64,000 nucleotides of DNA, taken from Emiliania huxleyi CCMP1516. Lineage: Eukaryota > Haptophyta > Isochrysidales > Noelaerhabdaceae. The notes beneath the pieces are model-generated. The model worked only from the letters and a program-made list of their open reading frames with translations, was not told the DNA's origin and ran no database searches. Positions 20,478 through 32,589 of this stretch are shown here, piece after piece. The stretch spans positions 113,142 to 177,141 of the forward strand of contig NW_005195584.1 in assembly GCF_000372725.1 (NCBI RefSeq), read 5' to 3'. The position numbers and the translations under genes are program-made. Position 1 is the stretch's first letter, and every line of letters starts with the position of its first letter.

Positions 20478-20812
20478 ATAATGCAACGAAATGCAATCAC
20501 GCGCAAAATGCAGAAAATGCAAATGCAACGAGATGCAAACACGCGCAAAATGCAGAAAATGCAAATGCAACGAAATGCAACGAGATGCAAACACGCGCAA
20601 AATGCAGAAAATGCAAATGCAACGAAATGCAACGAGATGCAAACACGCGCAAAATGCAGAAAATGCAAATATTGCATAATGCAACGAGATGCAAACAGCG
20701 AATGCAGTTGTAATGCAGTTGTAATGCAGGTCAATGCATGCGAATGCAAAAAATGCAAAAAACGCAATGCATGGGCAAAAACCACACGCATTTTTGGGCA
20801 AGAACCACACTT

Positions 20813-22240
20813 ATGCCGCCGTGCGACGGCATCATGGCCGTCTGCTCGTGGGGCCAGCCCGATGGGGTGCGCTGATCCCACATACCCTTGTGCTACGGCC
20901 CCGCCGCGCCGACTCACCCGCGCCGCTCGTGCCCGCGCTGCGCGCCGCAGCTCAAGGAGCCCAACCCCGCGTCGATCGCCGCCAACCACACGGCGGGCTT
21001 CTACGACGCCAAGGGCAAGCCGTCGCACGAGCTCAACTTCATCCACTACGGCGAGCGCTTCGCTGGCAAGCGCTACCGCGCGCTCGACTGCTGCAACGCT
21101 CGACTGAGCTGGCAAAGCCACAACGAGAAGCCGCCGCCCGCGCTCTTCCGCGAATCGGCGCGGCTCACGGCGTCGGCGCTGCGGCTCGCGGCGCTCGGCG
21201 GCACGAGCTTCGCGCTCACCGAGGGAGAGGACGTGAACTCTCGCGACTACCTCCCGCTCGGCCTCAAGGAGTGCGCGGTGCGCACCGGCGACCTTTCGCG
21301 CGTGTTCAAGGAGCACTACGCCAAGGTCTTTCGGCGCCCGCCGCCTGGCGCGTCCATCGGTTGGCTGCAGACGGCGTCGCTGCTGACGGCGTACGAGTTC
21401 GTGGATGACGACCGCGTGCGGCGCTTCCTCCTCGTGCGCCCCATCCCCAGCCGCAGCGGCTCGACGATCAGCGCCTGCGCGGCCGGCGGCGGCAAGGCCG
21501 CCAATGGCGGATGCGACCGCCGCATCATCTGCTCGCTCGTGATCGCCGCCGGCGACGACGAGGCGGCGACGTTCATCGACGCCGGCCCGCCCGCGGCGCC
21601 GCGCAACCTGCACCGGCACGGCGTGGTCATTCGCACGGCAAAGCAGTGGGGCGTGAGCAGCGAGCACGTGGCCGCCGACGCGGACCTGCCGGGCTACGAA
21701 GACGGCTGGGGTGCGCCCGTCGGCAGCGCCAACGCTGGCGTGGCGCGCACCGACGCCTTCTACGTGTCTCTCGTCGCGCCGTGCGGCCACCTGCTGTGGC
21801 ACGAGGCGGCGTACGATCCCCAGAAAAGGATCAACATCGACACCGTCAAGGATGGCGACTGCATTCAGGTCAGCGGCGCGACGGTCGCGAGCCGCAGGCG
21901 CGCGTGCTCGCTGCTGTGTCCGGCGCCCTCGGCCAAGCCGTGCCCGCAGAGCGCCGAGAGCGAGCAGCCGTGCAAGCAGCTGTGCCAGACGTGCGGCAAC
22001 GGCCGCAAACCTGTCAACGTCAAGCTTTTCCTCGATGGCTCGTGCATCTGCGCATTCAACGACCCCAATGGCGGCGGTGTCAAGATCAAAGTCGAGGGGC
22101 GCTGGTGCTGCCGCAAGGGCAAGACCGAGGAGAGCCGCAAGGCCTCGTGCGCCGTGTGCGACGAGATCCGCCCAGCCGTCTGCGAGCGGATTGCCGAGCG
22201 CGTAGCCGCAAAAGCCCTCTGCCGGGTCTGCCGCTCGTGA
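20813..22240 (+). CDS. Cys-rich hypothetical protein (right part of the interrupted gene)
   Basis: Reads MPPCDGIMAVCSWGQPDG, then needs a junction over an in-frame TGA: a GT-AG intron at 20,867-20,950 would join it in phase to LKEPNPASIAANHTAGFYD. From 20,888 to 22,240 the frame is otherwise open. It has a folded middle (ELNFIHYGERFAGKRYRALD, AVRTGDLSRVFKEHYAKVF) and a Cys-rich C-terminal third (CSLLCPAPSAKPCPQS, CKQLCQTCGNG, RWCCRKGKTEESRKASCAVC) that could bind zinc. I do not recognise the family. It may be the C-terminal part of the protein starting at 17,795. Confidence 0.5.
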
Positions 22241-22255
22241 ACGAGGGAATCGTGC

Positions 22256-22292
22256 GGTCGGGGAGGGTCGGGGAGGGTCGGGGAGGGTCGGA
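22256..22292 (+). repeat. Tandem gggagggtcg repeats
   Basis: Three to four copies of a 10-bp G-rich unit just after a stop codon; could form a G-quadruplex. Confidence 0.85.
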
Positions 22293-22961
22293 GAACGGGA
22301 AGGACGAAACTCAGTCGAAAGACCCCAGATTGGCACCTCCTTGCCTCTCTGGACAGGGTGGCCAGCCAAAACGGTCAAACTCAGTCTCTGCAGAGTCCAC
22401 CGAGGTAGATCATACTGAAAAAAATGTTCTACAACATTTTGTTCAATCTAAATTTGCGCTGCGCGCTGCAAAGTGGTATACTTCTTTGGAGCCGCCGGTT
22501 CCCACCACGCCCATCCAGGATTTATTATGCAACCCACGAGACCGAATCGGAACAGCGAGCTGAGTCATTGTGCAGAACTGGCCAGGAGGTCAATGTTTGT
22601 TCGCCGCGGGGGGATGCATCACCGTGAGCACTGCGCTCGCGCAAGAGTGAGGGCCGGCGCGGGAGAGGCGTATCCAGCCAGACCTAGAAAAGGCTGTACT
22701 CTCCGTCTTGCATAGCTTCTCAGTAAACTCACCTAAGGAAAACTACGCAGGCGCTGTACTGTAATGCAGAATGCGCTGTGCAGGCGGAGGTGGCACCGAG
22801 GCGGTATTATGTGCACGCCCTGCCTCGTTTTGAGCAAAAGCACGGTACTTCTTCCTTTACCCATCCCAGCAGGCGCTCAACTCTTGCGCGACCCGAAGCC
22901 GGCGACTCTCAGTGACCCTCACCCAAAAAAGAAATGCGTCGGCCAGCTGCGCGCCGCCCAG
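22293..22961. other. Intergenic with the right 18-bp repeat copy
   Basis: Contains the right copy of the 18-bp repeat (22,525-22,542). An in-frame ATG at 22,764 could extend the next gene upstream, but the residues there are not convincing. Otherwise nothing recognised. Confidence 0.5.
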
Positions 22962-24383
22962 ATGCTCTTGACTGATAAAGAGAACTGCGGGGGCACGCGG
23001 AAGCGACGGCTGGGGGAGGCCGGCGGGGCGTTTGCTTCTTTCGCCAAGGTCTCCGCCGCCGCCGCCGCCGCCGCCGCCGCTGACGACGACCGCATCGAGT
23101 CGCCTCCCGCCGCCGCGCCAAAAAGGCACCGGACTTTGGACGGGGCCGACGCGGTGGTGCTGCGCGAGGCGGAGGAGGCGGCGCGTTCCATCCGCTCGCA
23201 GGTCGCCGTCGAGCGCAGCCGAGCGCTTGAGGCCGCGGGTAACCTGCGCGAGGCTGCGTCGCGTGTCGCTGAGGGCGAGGCTGCCCGCGCGCGCAGCGAG
23301 GCGATGCGGTTGACGACGGAGGCGCAGGAGGAGGCGGAGCAGATCCGCCAGGCGGCGCGCCGCGAGGTGGCCCACCTCTCCTCCGAGGCGGCTCGCCTCC
23401 GCGCAGAGGTTGCGGCCGAGCAGCGCCAGCTGACTACGCTCAAGGTGCGCGCGCCCTCCCCACCCCCTCCCCCCTCCCCGCACACTTGCCCGCCGTGAGC
23501 GCACACTTCCCTGTAGGAGCAAACGCGCGCCGCCGAGGCCGCTGCCGCCGCCGCCGCCGCCGGCGCCAAGCAAGCCGAGGCTGCTCGCGATGCCGCCGCC
23601 TCCGCCGCCCCCGCCCCCGCCCCCGCCGTGCCGTCCGCGCTGCCGCCCGCGCCAGTGACGTTCGGGGCGCCGCCCGCGGGGGCGGAGGCGGCGGCGGCTT
23701 CGGCCCCCGCCGCGTCCCCTCCCGCGGTTGTTCCGCCCGCTTCCGCCGGTTTAAGTTTGGGCGGGGGGCCGCCGCCCGCCGCCGCACCGCGGGCTTGGAC
23801 GGGTTTCAGTTTTGGGGCGGGCGCGCCCCCGCCGGCGCAGCCTACTTTGGGTTCCGACGCGCCCGCGGTGGCCGCCCCGCCCGCCGCGGTTGCTCCCGCG
23901 GGGGGCGCGCCCTCATTGGGCGCTCCTCGGGGGGTTTGGCCCGCCCCGCCCCGCCACAACATTAACCCCCCCACCCCCCCCCCCCCCGGCCCGTGCCTGC
24001 AGGCGCCCCCTCCGGCACGCCCTCCCTCTCCTTTGGGGGGGGCGCCTCCGCCGCGCCGCCCACCTTTGGCGCCTCGCCCGCATTCGGACAGCCGGTGCCG
24101 GCGGCAGCAGCAGCAGCATCACCAGCAGCAGCGGGCTCACCCCTCCCCCTCCCCCTCCCCCCCTCCTCAGGCCCCACCAAGTAGCGGCGGCGCCTTTGCA
24201 TTCGGCGGCGCGCAGCCGGCCGCCCCCGCCGCAGCACCCGCCTTCGGCGCGGCGGCGCCGGCCTTTGGTGGCGGCGCGGGCGCGCCCGCCGCCGGCGGTG
24301 GCGGCTTTGCCATCGGGGCCGGTCCGGCGGCGCCGGCGGGTCGCACCGTTCGCCGGTTCCGCCGGCCGGGAGGCCGTAAGTGA
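22962..24383 (+). CDS. FG-repeat nucleoporin (Nup153/Nup1/Nup50-like)
   Basis: A component of the nuclear pore transport barrier. Exon 1 (to 23,444) has a basic patch (TRKRRLGEAGG), then a long Ala/Glu/Arg coiled coil (ARSIRSQVAVERSRALEAAG onward). After intron 1 (23,445-23,516, GT-AG) come Ala/Pro linkers with FGAP, FSFGAG and FGG. Intron 2 fits best as GC-AG (23,920-24,002), which puts TPSLSFGGGASAAPPTFG and SPAFGQP in frame. Intron 3 (24,095-24,170) leads to SGGAFAFGGAQPA, PAFGAAAPAFGGG and the end GGFAIGAG...RTVRRFRRPGGRK. That basic Arg-rich tail after a final FxIG is the classical importin-binding C-terminus of Nup153/Nup1-type proteins. Start chosen at MLLTDKENCGG; 22,764 is possible. 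Confidence 0.72.
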
Positions 24384-26019
<1,636 letters not shown>

Positions 26020-29000
26020 ATGATAGTCCGCGTCGCTCTGAGTGAGAGCGGGACAATCACCATGTACGTCGGCGACCCTGAGGCTGTCACCGTCGAGCGC
26101 TTCATACAGCAACTCATCCCACGCGTTCGCGCACGGGCATGGTCCCTCGCCGTGGACGATGCCTCCCTCCTGCACTTGTGGCTGCACGGCGAACGGATGC
26201 GGGAGTCCCGCCACCTTTCCTCGTATGCCACGGAGATCAACGCTGGCGCCTCGGCTCGGATGCTCTCTTTCCGTATGCCAATCGAGCTCGAGTCTGCGTC
26301 AGAGCTCGAGCCTGTGTCAAGCGTCGCCCAGAATGAGGCTGCAAGCGGCTACCCTGTCGAGCCGCTCCTGGTGGAGCTTGGCTCCGACACCTCGTGCCTG
26401 TGCGCCATCTGTCAGATGGTCATGTGCAACCCGACATCAGCGTGCTCTGCGGGGCATGCTGCCTGCGAGAAGTGCCTCTTCGTGTGGTGCGTGCGCAGCA
26501 GCAGCCACGACGGCGCGGCTCTTTGCCCGTGCTGCTGCGAGGAGATCGACCCGAGTGGCTTCACGCCCGCCAACGAGATCCGCGAGCGGATCGATGCGAT
26601 GCACTCCCGGTGCGACAGCTTTGGCTGCCACTGGGCGGGCACCATCTCGGAGCTGAACGCTCACCGTGCTGTCTGCCAGCAGCGGTTGGTTTCCTGTCCG
26701 CTCGGGTGCGGCCTGAGCGACACGGCCGGCCGGATGCGCGACCATGAAAAGGTGTGCGAGCGGCGGCTGCTGCTGTGCTGCGCGTGTGGCGGGTCAGTCC
26801 GCTCGAACCGTGCGGTCGACCACCTCACCGTTTGCCCAATGGTGCCGATGCCCTGCCCGCTCGGCTGCGGGAAGACTGTCGCCCGCCAGGAGCTGCTCGC
26901 GCACAAAAACGTGTGCCCTCGCGCGCCTGTGAGCTGCGTCTTTGCCCACCAAGGCTGCCCGGCGCGCATGCTCCGCTCGGAACTGCCCAAGCACTGCGCC
27001 GACAACGTGCAGTACCACGCCAGCCTCGTGGCCAAGCGCGAGAAGAGCGTGCTGAGCGCCGCGGCCAAGCGTGAGCGCGAGCTGATGGACGAGATTCGCG
27101 CCGCGAAGCGCGCGCGCACCGATCTTGAGAGGCAGCTGGAAGAGGCGCGCAGTGGGTCTCCGACGCCCGCCGTGCACAACGCACTCGAGGAGTCGGCCGC
27201 GTTCGAGGACGATGCTGCTGTCGAGTCGCCCCTTGAGCAGCGGGGACATGGCGACCCCCGGCTGGCACAGCTTGAGGTGTTGCTCTCGCACGATGAGTGG
27301 GAGCCTGTGGCCGGCCGCGAGGCGCTGTGGGAGGAGGTTCGGGTGCTTCTCAACGCGAAGCCGCACCTGCGCACCTATCTGTCGCTTCCGTCCTTCGAGC
27401 CCACCGCCGCCGGCGCGGCTACCAAGGCGTGCTTGACTCGGTGCGAGATCGCGGGACACGAGATGGTGCCGCTCTACCTCGACGAGCGTTTCTCGTGCGC
27501 TTGCGCCTGCGAGCACGGGGGCGACCTCTGGACCTGCTCGGCGTGCGGCGCCACTTTCTGCTTCCCGTGTGTGCTGTCAAAGGGCCGAGGCGCGGCGACG
27601 CTTGCGGCGCTCGAAAGCGAGCTGTCGCATGCCGAGTGGGAGCTCGTCGACGATGACGACTGGCAGTTTGCGCTATGGGAGCGGCTGGCAGCTCTCCTTC
27701 GTGCAGAGCCTTCCCTGCGCACGATTCTGAGCATCCCCGAGGCGCACGCGTACCCAGAGGCGTGCCAGTCTGAGTGCATGCTCGACGTCGCGCGCGGCTC
27801 CGGCCCGGTCCCGTTGCTCAAGCACTTTGTCGACCACGTGGACGGCGGAGGCAGCACGCCGCTCCACCATGCGGCGGCTGCTGGCGACGCACGTCTGTTG
27901 GCGGCGCTCCTTGCCGACGCCAGCGCGCGCGGCTCGCGCAACAAGGTGCGCGGCGTCCTGCGCCACACGGACGCCGAGGGCAACACGCCGCTGCACCTGG
28001 CTGCGGAGGTGGGATCGGCGATTTGCATGTCGCTGCTCCTCGAGGCGCGAGCTGACCCAAACTTCGCCACCTCCGTCGAGGATGGCGTGTCGTTTGCTGG
28101 TCCGCCCGACCGCCTCCCACCGCTGCGCGTTGTGGCGGACACGGCTTGCGCTAGGCTCCTTCTCGCAGCTGGCGCTTGCGGTGGCAGTGCGCTCTTCGAC
28201 GCGGCACGCGCCGGCTGCGCGGATTCGGTGGCCACGCTGCTTGATGCCGGCGTGAGTGCGCTGAGCCCGGGCCCAAGCGGGTGCACGCCGCTTTGCGCCG
28301 CAGCCGGTGCCGGCCACGCGGTGGTGGTGGCAGCCCTCCTCGGCGCTGCTGAGGACGCCGATGTCCTCGGTGCTGCATCAGACGAGCTGGTGAAGGCGCT
28401 CCAGGTGTCCGTGCGCGGTAACCATTTCGCGGCTCTCAAGCTGCTGCTCGATGACGGGCGCGTGAGCCTCGATCGGAGCAAGATGTCGGGCGGCGTCCCG
28501 GTGCTGCGACAAGCTCGCGAGGCTGGCGCATGCCAGTGCGCGCTGATGCTGATGGAGGCCGGCGCGATTGACGAGGACGCGCAAGGCTTCAATCTGCTCA
28601 GCGGCGACGAGCTCATTGAGATTGTCCGGTGGATCGGCGCGAACGCCGCCTTCCCCTTCGCGCTCTCTTGCCGCGAGGCGCGCGACGCTGTGCACGCCTT
28701 CCTGCCAAAGCAGCGCAAGTCGGGATCGCCGCTCTTTACGTCGCTTCACGCCATGTGCGCTAGCGAATCGCTCTTTGACTGGTCGGTTCAGGCCGGCATG
28801 CCCTGGCCCGAGACGTTGAAGACCGACCGGCTCTGCCAGTACGCTGCCGAGCACGGACGGCTCGAGCTGTTGCAGCGAGCGCGTGCCGCTGGGTGCCCCT
28901 GGGAGTCGATTGTGCCGCTTGACGCTTGGGAGTCGCAGCGCCGCCACGGCAGCCCCTACAAGGACAACAAGGAACGCCGCCTATCCACGGTTGAGCAGGC

Positions 29001-30043
29001 GGCTTCGCACGGGCACCTCGAGGTTCTCGATTGGGCGATCCAAAACGGGGCGCCGTTTGGGGACTGCCCGGGCCTGACGGCGGCCGGCAAGGGGCAGCTC
29101 GAGGCCCTGCAGCGGCTTGTGCGGCACGGCTACTCGCTTGACGCGTCCCTGGCAGAAGCGGCGGCGTGTCACAACCAGAAGGACGTGCTCGAGTGGCTGG
29201 CGCACCGCGGTGTGCCGCTGGGGCAAGCTTGTGCCGCCGCCGCGTACGGCGGGCACTTTGAGCTCATGAAGTGGGCGCGGTTGCACGGCGGGCATCTCGA
29301 CGAAGACGTCGCTCTGCAGTGCTTCATAGAAGGCACGCCCGCCCCCCTCCACAGCCACCTGTACCTGTGCACCTCCCTGCCTCCCCACCTGCACCCTCCA
29401 CCTCCGACCCAGGGAAGTGGGATGACGTCGTGTGGGCCCTCGAGGAGAATTGCCCAACAGACGAGAAGCTGTCCTTCGCGGTGGCGCAAGAAGGCGACCT
29501 CGAGAAGTTGCAGACGCTGCAGCGGCACGGGGTACCCTTTGACAGTCGCGTGCCGGCGATGGTCTTTGAGTCCTTTCGTCTTGACGAGGTGATTCCCACG
29601 CTCCGCTGGCTGCGCGAGAAGGGCTGCCCGTGGGATGGGTTCACGATGCTGATGGCGGTGTCGTCCTTCAAGCTCCTCGGGTGCTCGCCGTCGAAGTGCC
29701 TCGAGCTGGTCAAGTTCCTCGAGTCCTCCGACCCGGGCTTCTGGCACGGCTTCTATCTCGATGAGGACGTCAAGCCCAAGCTTCGAGACGACAGCTGCTT
29801 CGAGATCATGGGCTGGGAGTTTTGGGAAACCTCGAATGTCATCGACTGGGCTATCGAGCATAGCACCGTGGCTGTTGTCGAGTTCCTCGTGTCGAAGGGT
29901 GGCGATCGCTTTAGCGACGAGCGAGAAGTGGCTGCAGCGGCGCGCGCCGGAAATCGCTCGATGCTCGGATGGCTACTTCGGCAAGGTGGCCGCGTGACAC
30001 GGCTCGCGCTGACAGCGGTTGCTGGGTACTTCTGCGGCGACGA

Positions 30044-30113
<70 letters not shown>

Positions 30114-31796
30114 GACGACATCACTGTTGACGAGAATGCCCGCGCGCCTGCCGTTGGCGACACCGTCGTGCTAGACGGACTGGTCAACAAGCCGGAGTTC
30201 AATGGCTCCGTCGGCAAGGTGCTCTCCACCACCGAGGCTGACGGATGCTACCTCGTGGCCGTCCTCGGCTCGCGAGTGCTTGCCTCGCCGACGAACCTCT
30301 CCCGGCCGGTGCGCTTCATCGGGCAGATCGCGACGCTTAAGCTCTTGCTGCGCCAGCCGAGCTCGCCACCGCTCGACGCGGAGATACTCTCGATTGCTGT
30401 CTGTGAGGCCGGGAGAAAGCGGAACGTCGGCCTGGTGAAGTGGCTGCTTCAGGAGGGCGCCTGCCCGTCCGACGAGCGCGCGTGCGCCGAAGCGGCTCTC
30501 GCCTGGACCCCCGCTGGAGGTGGCAAGTTCCAGATCGAGCTGCTCAAGTACCTGCGTAGCCGCGATGTGCCGTGGGGCGAATCGGCTTGCGTGTCTGCCG
30601 CGAGCTTTGCACACGGCCTGCCGGTGCTCAAGTGGCTCGTCGCCAACGGCTGCCCGTGTGGGCCGATGACATGCGCGTCCGCTGCGAGGTCGGGACACCT
30701 GAGTACTCTGCAATGGCTACATGACGAGCATGGCGTAGCTATGGACGAGGCCACGTGCTCCGCGGCCGCGCAAGGCGGGCACCAGCGCTGCCTTCAGTGG
30801 GCAGTCGTCGCAGGCTGCCCGATTGACGTGACCGAGTGCAAGCGAGTCGTGAGTGAAACGATTTACAGGGCCCGGAACGAAGACGACTCGCACGACTTGG
30901 GCCTCGAGCGGCGCGCATCGATGGTGAGGTGGTGGCTAAACGATCTGAAGGGCGATGGCGACGGAGGCTGCCGCTTCACCTTCAGATGCGGGTGCGAGAG
31001 CTGCGCGGCGCGCGAGTTGGCTGCTGCTCGCGCCATGCCCCAGCGGGCTGCAATCCGCCGTGCCATCGTGCGCGTGCTCTCGCAGCAGCAGCCGCTGGCC
31101 CGGAGTGACCTGGTGAACCGCGTGCGCGACGGCTTCCGCGACGTCCTCGTCACTCTGCGGGTGGTGCGGCGGCCGATCGGATGGACGCCTTGGGACGGAA
31201 TTGATGGAGAACGGGAGGCGGAGGTGTACTCGGACGGCGAGGAGGACTCGGCTGGCGGCGCTGGCGGCGTGGGGCGCGGGCGGGCGGGCGGGCTTGCGGC
31301 CGGCGAGGAGGAGGGCGAGGAGGAGGGCGAGGAGGAGGGCGAGGAGGATGGCGAGGAGGAGGGCGAGGAGGAGAGCGAGGAGGAGGGCGAGGAGGCCGAG
31401 GAGGCCGAGGAGGAGGAGGAGGGCGAGGAGGACGAGGAGGACGAGGAGGAGGAGGAGGCCGAGGAGGAGGCCGAGGAAGCGGGCGAGGAGGAGGCCGAGG
31501 AGGAGGGCGAGGAAGCGGGCGAGGAAGCGGGCGAGGAGGAGGGCGAGGAAGAGGGCGAGGAGGCTGGCGAGGATGTCGAGCGCAAGGCTGACGTCCAAGT
31601 CGCCTTGTCGCTCCCGGCGTGCCCCGTGCCGAGCGTCGCCGCCGTCGACGAGGCGCTCGGCTACCTCATCGGGCGGCGGATTTGCTCTGAGTACGTGCCC
31701 AACTTCGGCGACAGCTGGACCGCACAGAGGGAGCGCAAGGTCAAGTACAACGAGGTCGCGTCAGGGCCGTCGTGGGACGATCTGATCGAGGCCTGA
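26020..31796 (+). CDS. Giant UBL-RING-TRAF-zinc-finger ankyrin protein (putative E3 ubiquitin ligase)
   Basis: Exons 26,020-29,332 and 29,413-31,796 (GC-AG intron) total 5,697 nt, 1,898 residues. Order: ubiquitin-like domain (MIVRVALSESGTITMYV, residues 1-90); RING (CLCAICQMVMCNP to CPCCCEEI, about 125-175); TRAF-type zinc fingers (CDSFGCHWAGTISELNAH, CPLGCGLSDTAGRMRDHE, CPLGCGKTVARQELLAHK); a coiled region; two copies of an acidic helical unit (LSHDEWEPV...LRTYLSLP and LSHAEWELV...LRTILSIP) flanking a Cys cluster; canonical ankyrins (GNTPLHLAAEVGSAICMSLL); an F-box-like LLSGDELIEIVRWIG; then many WLxxxGCPW-type ankyrins. Two acidic microsatellite-coded blocks lie in the C-terminal half. RING plus TRAF fingers imply ubiquitin transfer, with ankyrins choosing substrates. 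Single-copy origin seems real since both exons stay open. Confidence 0.85.
30038..30116 (+). repeat. Coding (GACGAG)n microsatellite
   Basis: Encodes an alternating Asp-Glu run in the RING-ankyrin protein, between ankyrin blocks. Confidence 0.95.
31300..31572 (+). repeat. Coding GAGGAGGGC-type repeat
   Basis: About 270 bp of GAG/GGC/GCC codons encoding a poly-Glu tract with Gly, Ala and Asp near the C-terminus of the RING-ankyrin protein. It stays in frame over its whole length. Confidence 0.95.
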
Positions 31797-32589
31797 ACTA
31801 TCTCGTGCGCAATCTGGGATGGAGAATGAGCGCCGACGGGCTGGCAGCTTCGAGCCATCGGGCAGGCTTTGAGCCGCCCGAGTGGCGTCGCCAACGTGAC
31901 AGTGAGTTTGGTCGCCGCTGGCTAAGGTGCGACTGGGTCGGGCGGCTACCGTTAATCGCCGTCCACGCAGGCATGAGGGGAGGCACGAAGAGGAGACGCT
32001 CCGTGTAGGACCCCGGGGCTGGAAGAGCGATCTGTGGGTATTTGTATGCGGGGAGGGATGGCTACTGGCCGGGCCTAGCGCTCGGTCGTCTGCAGGCGGC
32101 ACTCTAGGGAAGCGACTCGCATTGCAAGGGACATGTGCATGCACATGTGCATGCACATGTTGTAACGTATTATGTCTGTACGAAGGTGGGTACCACCGTT
32201 CGGCGTTCGTATTCTCGTGTTTTGTACCTCGCGTCGCGCTCGGGCACCGTACCCGCTGAGCTCTTTGAGCGTTGTTAAAACGGGAGAGTATGCGTGCCCG
32301 TTTTTCTTCTAAAGCATTTTTTTCTCTGCGCGGGGGCGCAGAGGCGGGCCGGGGCGGGGGGGCTGAGGCGGAGTACACAAGGACAAACCCGCGCCGACTC
32401 TCGGTCGCGAGAGGACCCGGGGGGAGAGCAGGGGGCGTGCAGCGCTAGCCGCGCCGGGGCCAGCCGCGGCGCGAGCAGCTCTATTGAGCTAGCACTGCGC
32501 CTCGAGAGGAGCCACGGGAATTGAACGCGCGGCTGTTGCAACGCTGTGCGCGCCGTCGTGTTCAGGGACGCGCGGAGGCCCTGGCCGGG
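31797..32589. other. Intergenic
   Basis: No gene recognised. An acatgtgcatgcacatgtgc tract at about 32,130-32,160 resembles that at 6,771-6,823. The purine-rich block at 32,330-32,430 is low complexity. Confidence 0.5.

Larger units (their letters stand above)
18810..20809. mobile_element. 2.0-kb MULE-like DNA transposon with 42-bp perfect terminal inverted repeats
   Basis: Bases 18,810-18,851 (starting TGTGGTTCTTGCCCAAAAAT) are exactly the reverse complement of 20,768-20,809. Inside each end lie subterminal repeats built of gcaaatgcaac/gatgcaaacacgcgcaaa units (about 18,936-19,060 and 20,480-20,690). The interior encodes, on the minus strand, a protein with a SWIM zinc finger, typical of Mutator-like transposases. 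No catalytic DDE domain is visible, so it looks non-autonomous or degenerate. The expected 8-9 bp target duplication is not present at the TIR edges. Confidence 0.85.

Noticed and set aside
18936..20690. Possible CRISPR array (regular gcaaatgcaacgagatgcaa-type repeats)
   Set aside because: Repeats lie at both ends of a transposon in inverted orientation, have no unique spacers and the genome is eukaryotic.
22764..22961. Upstream ATG for the nucleoporin gene
   Set aside because: Residues there are poorly ordered and contain no conserved feature; kept only as an alternative start.
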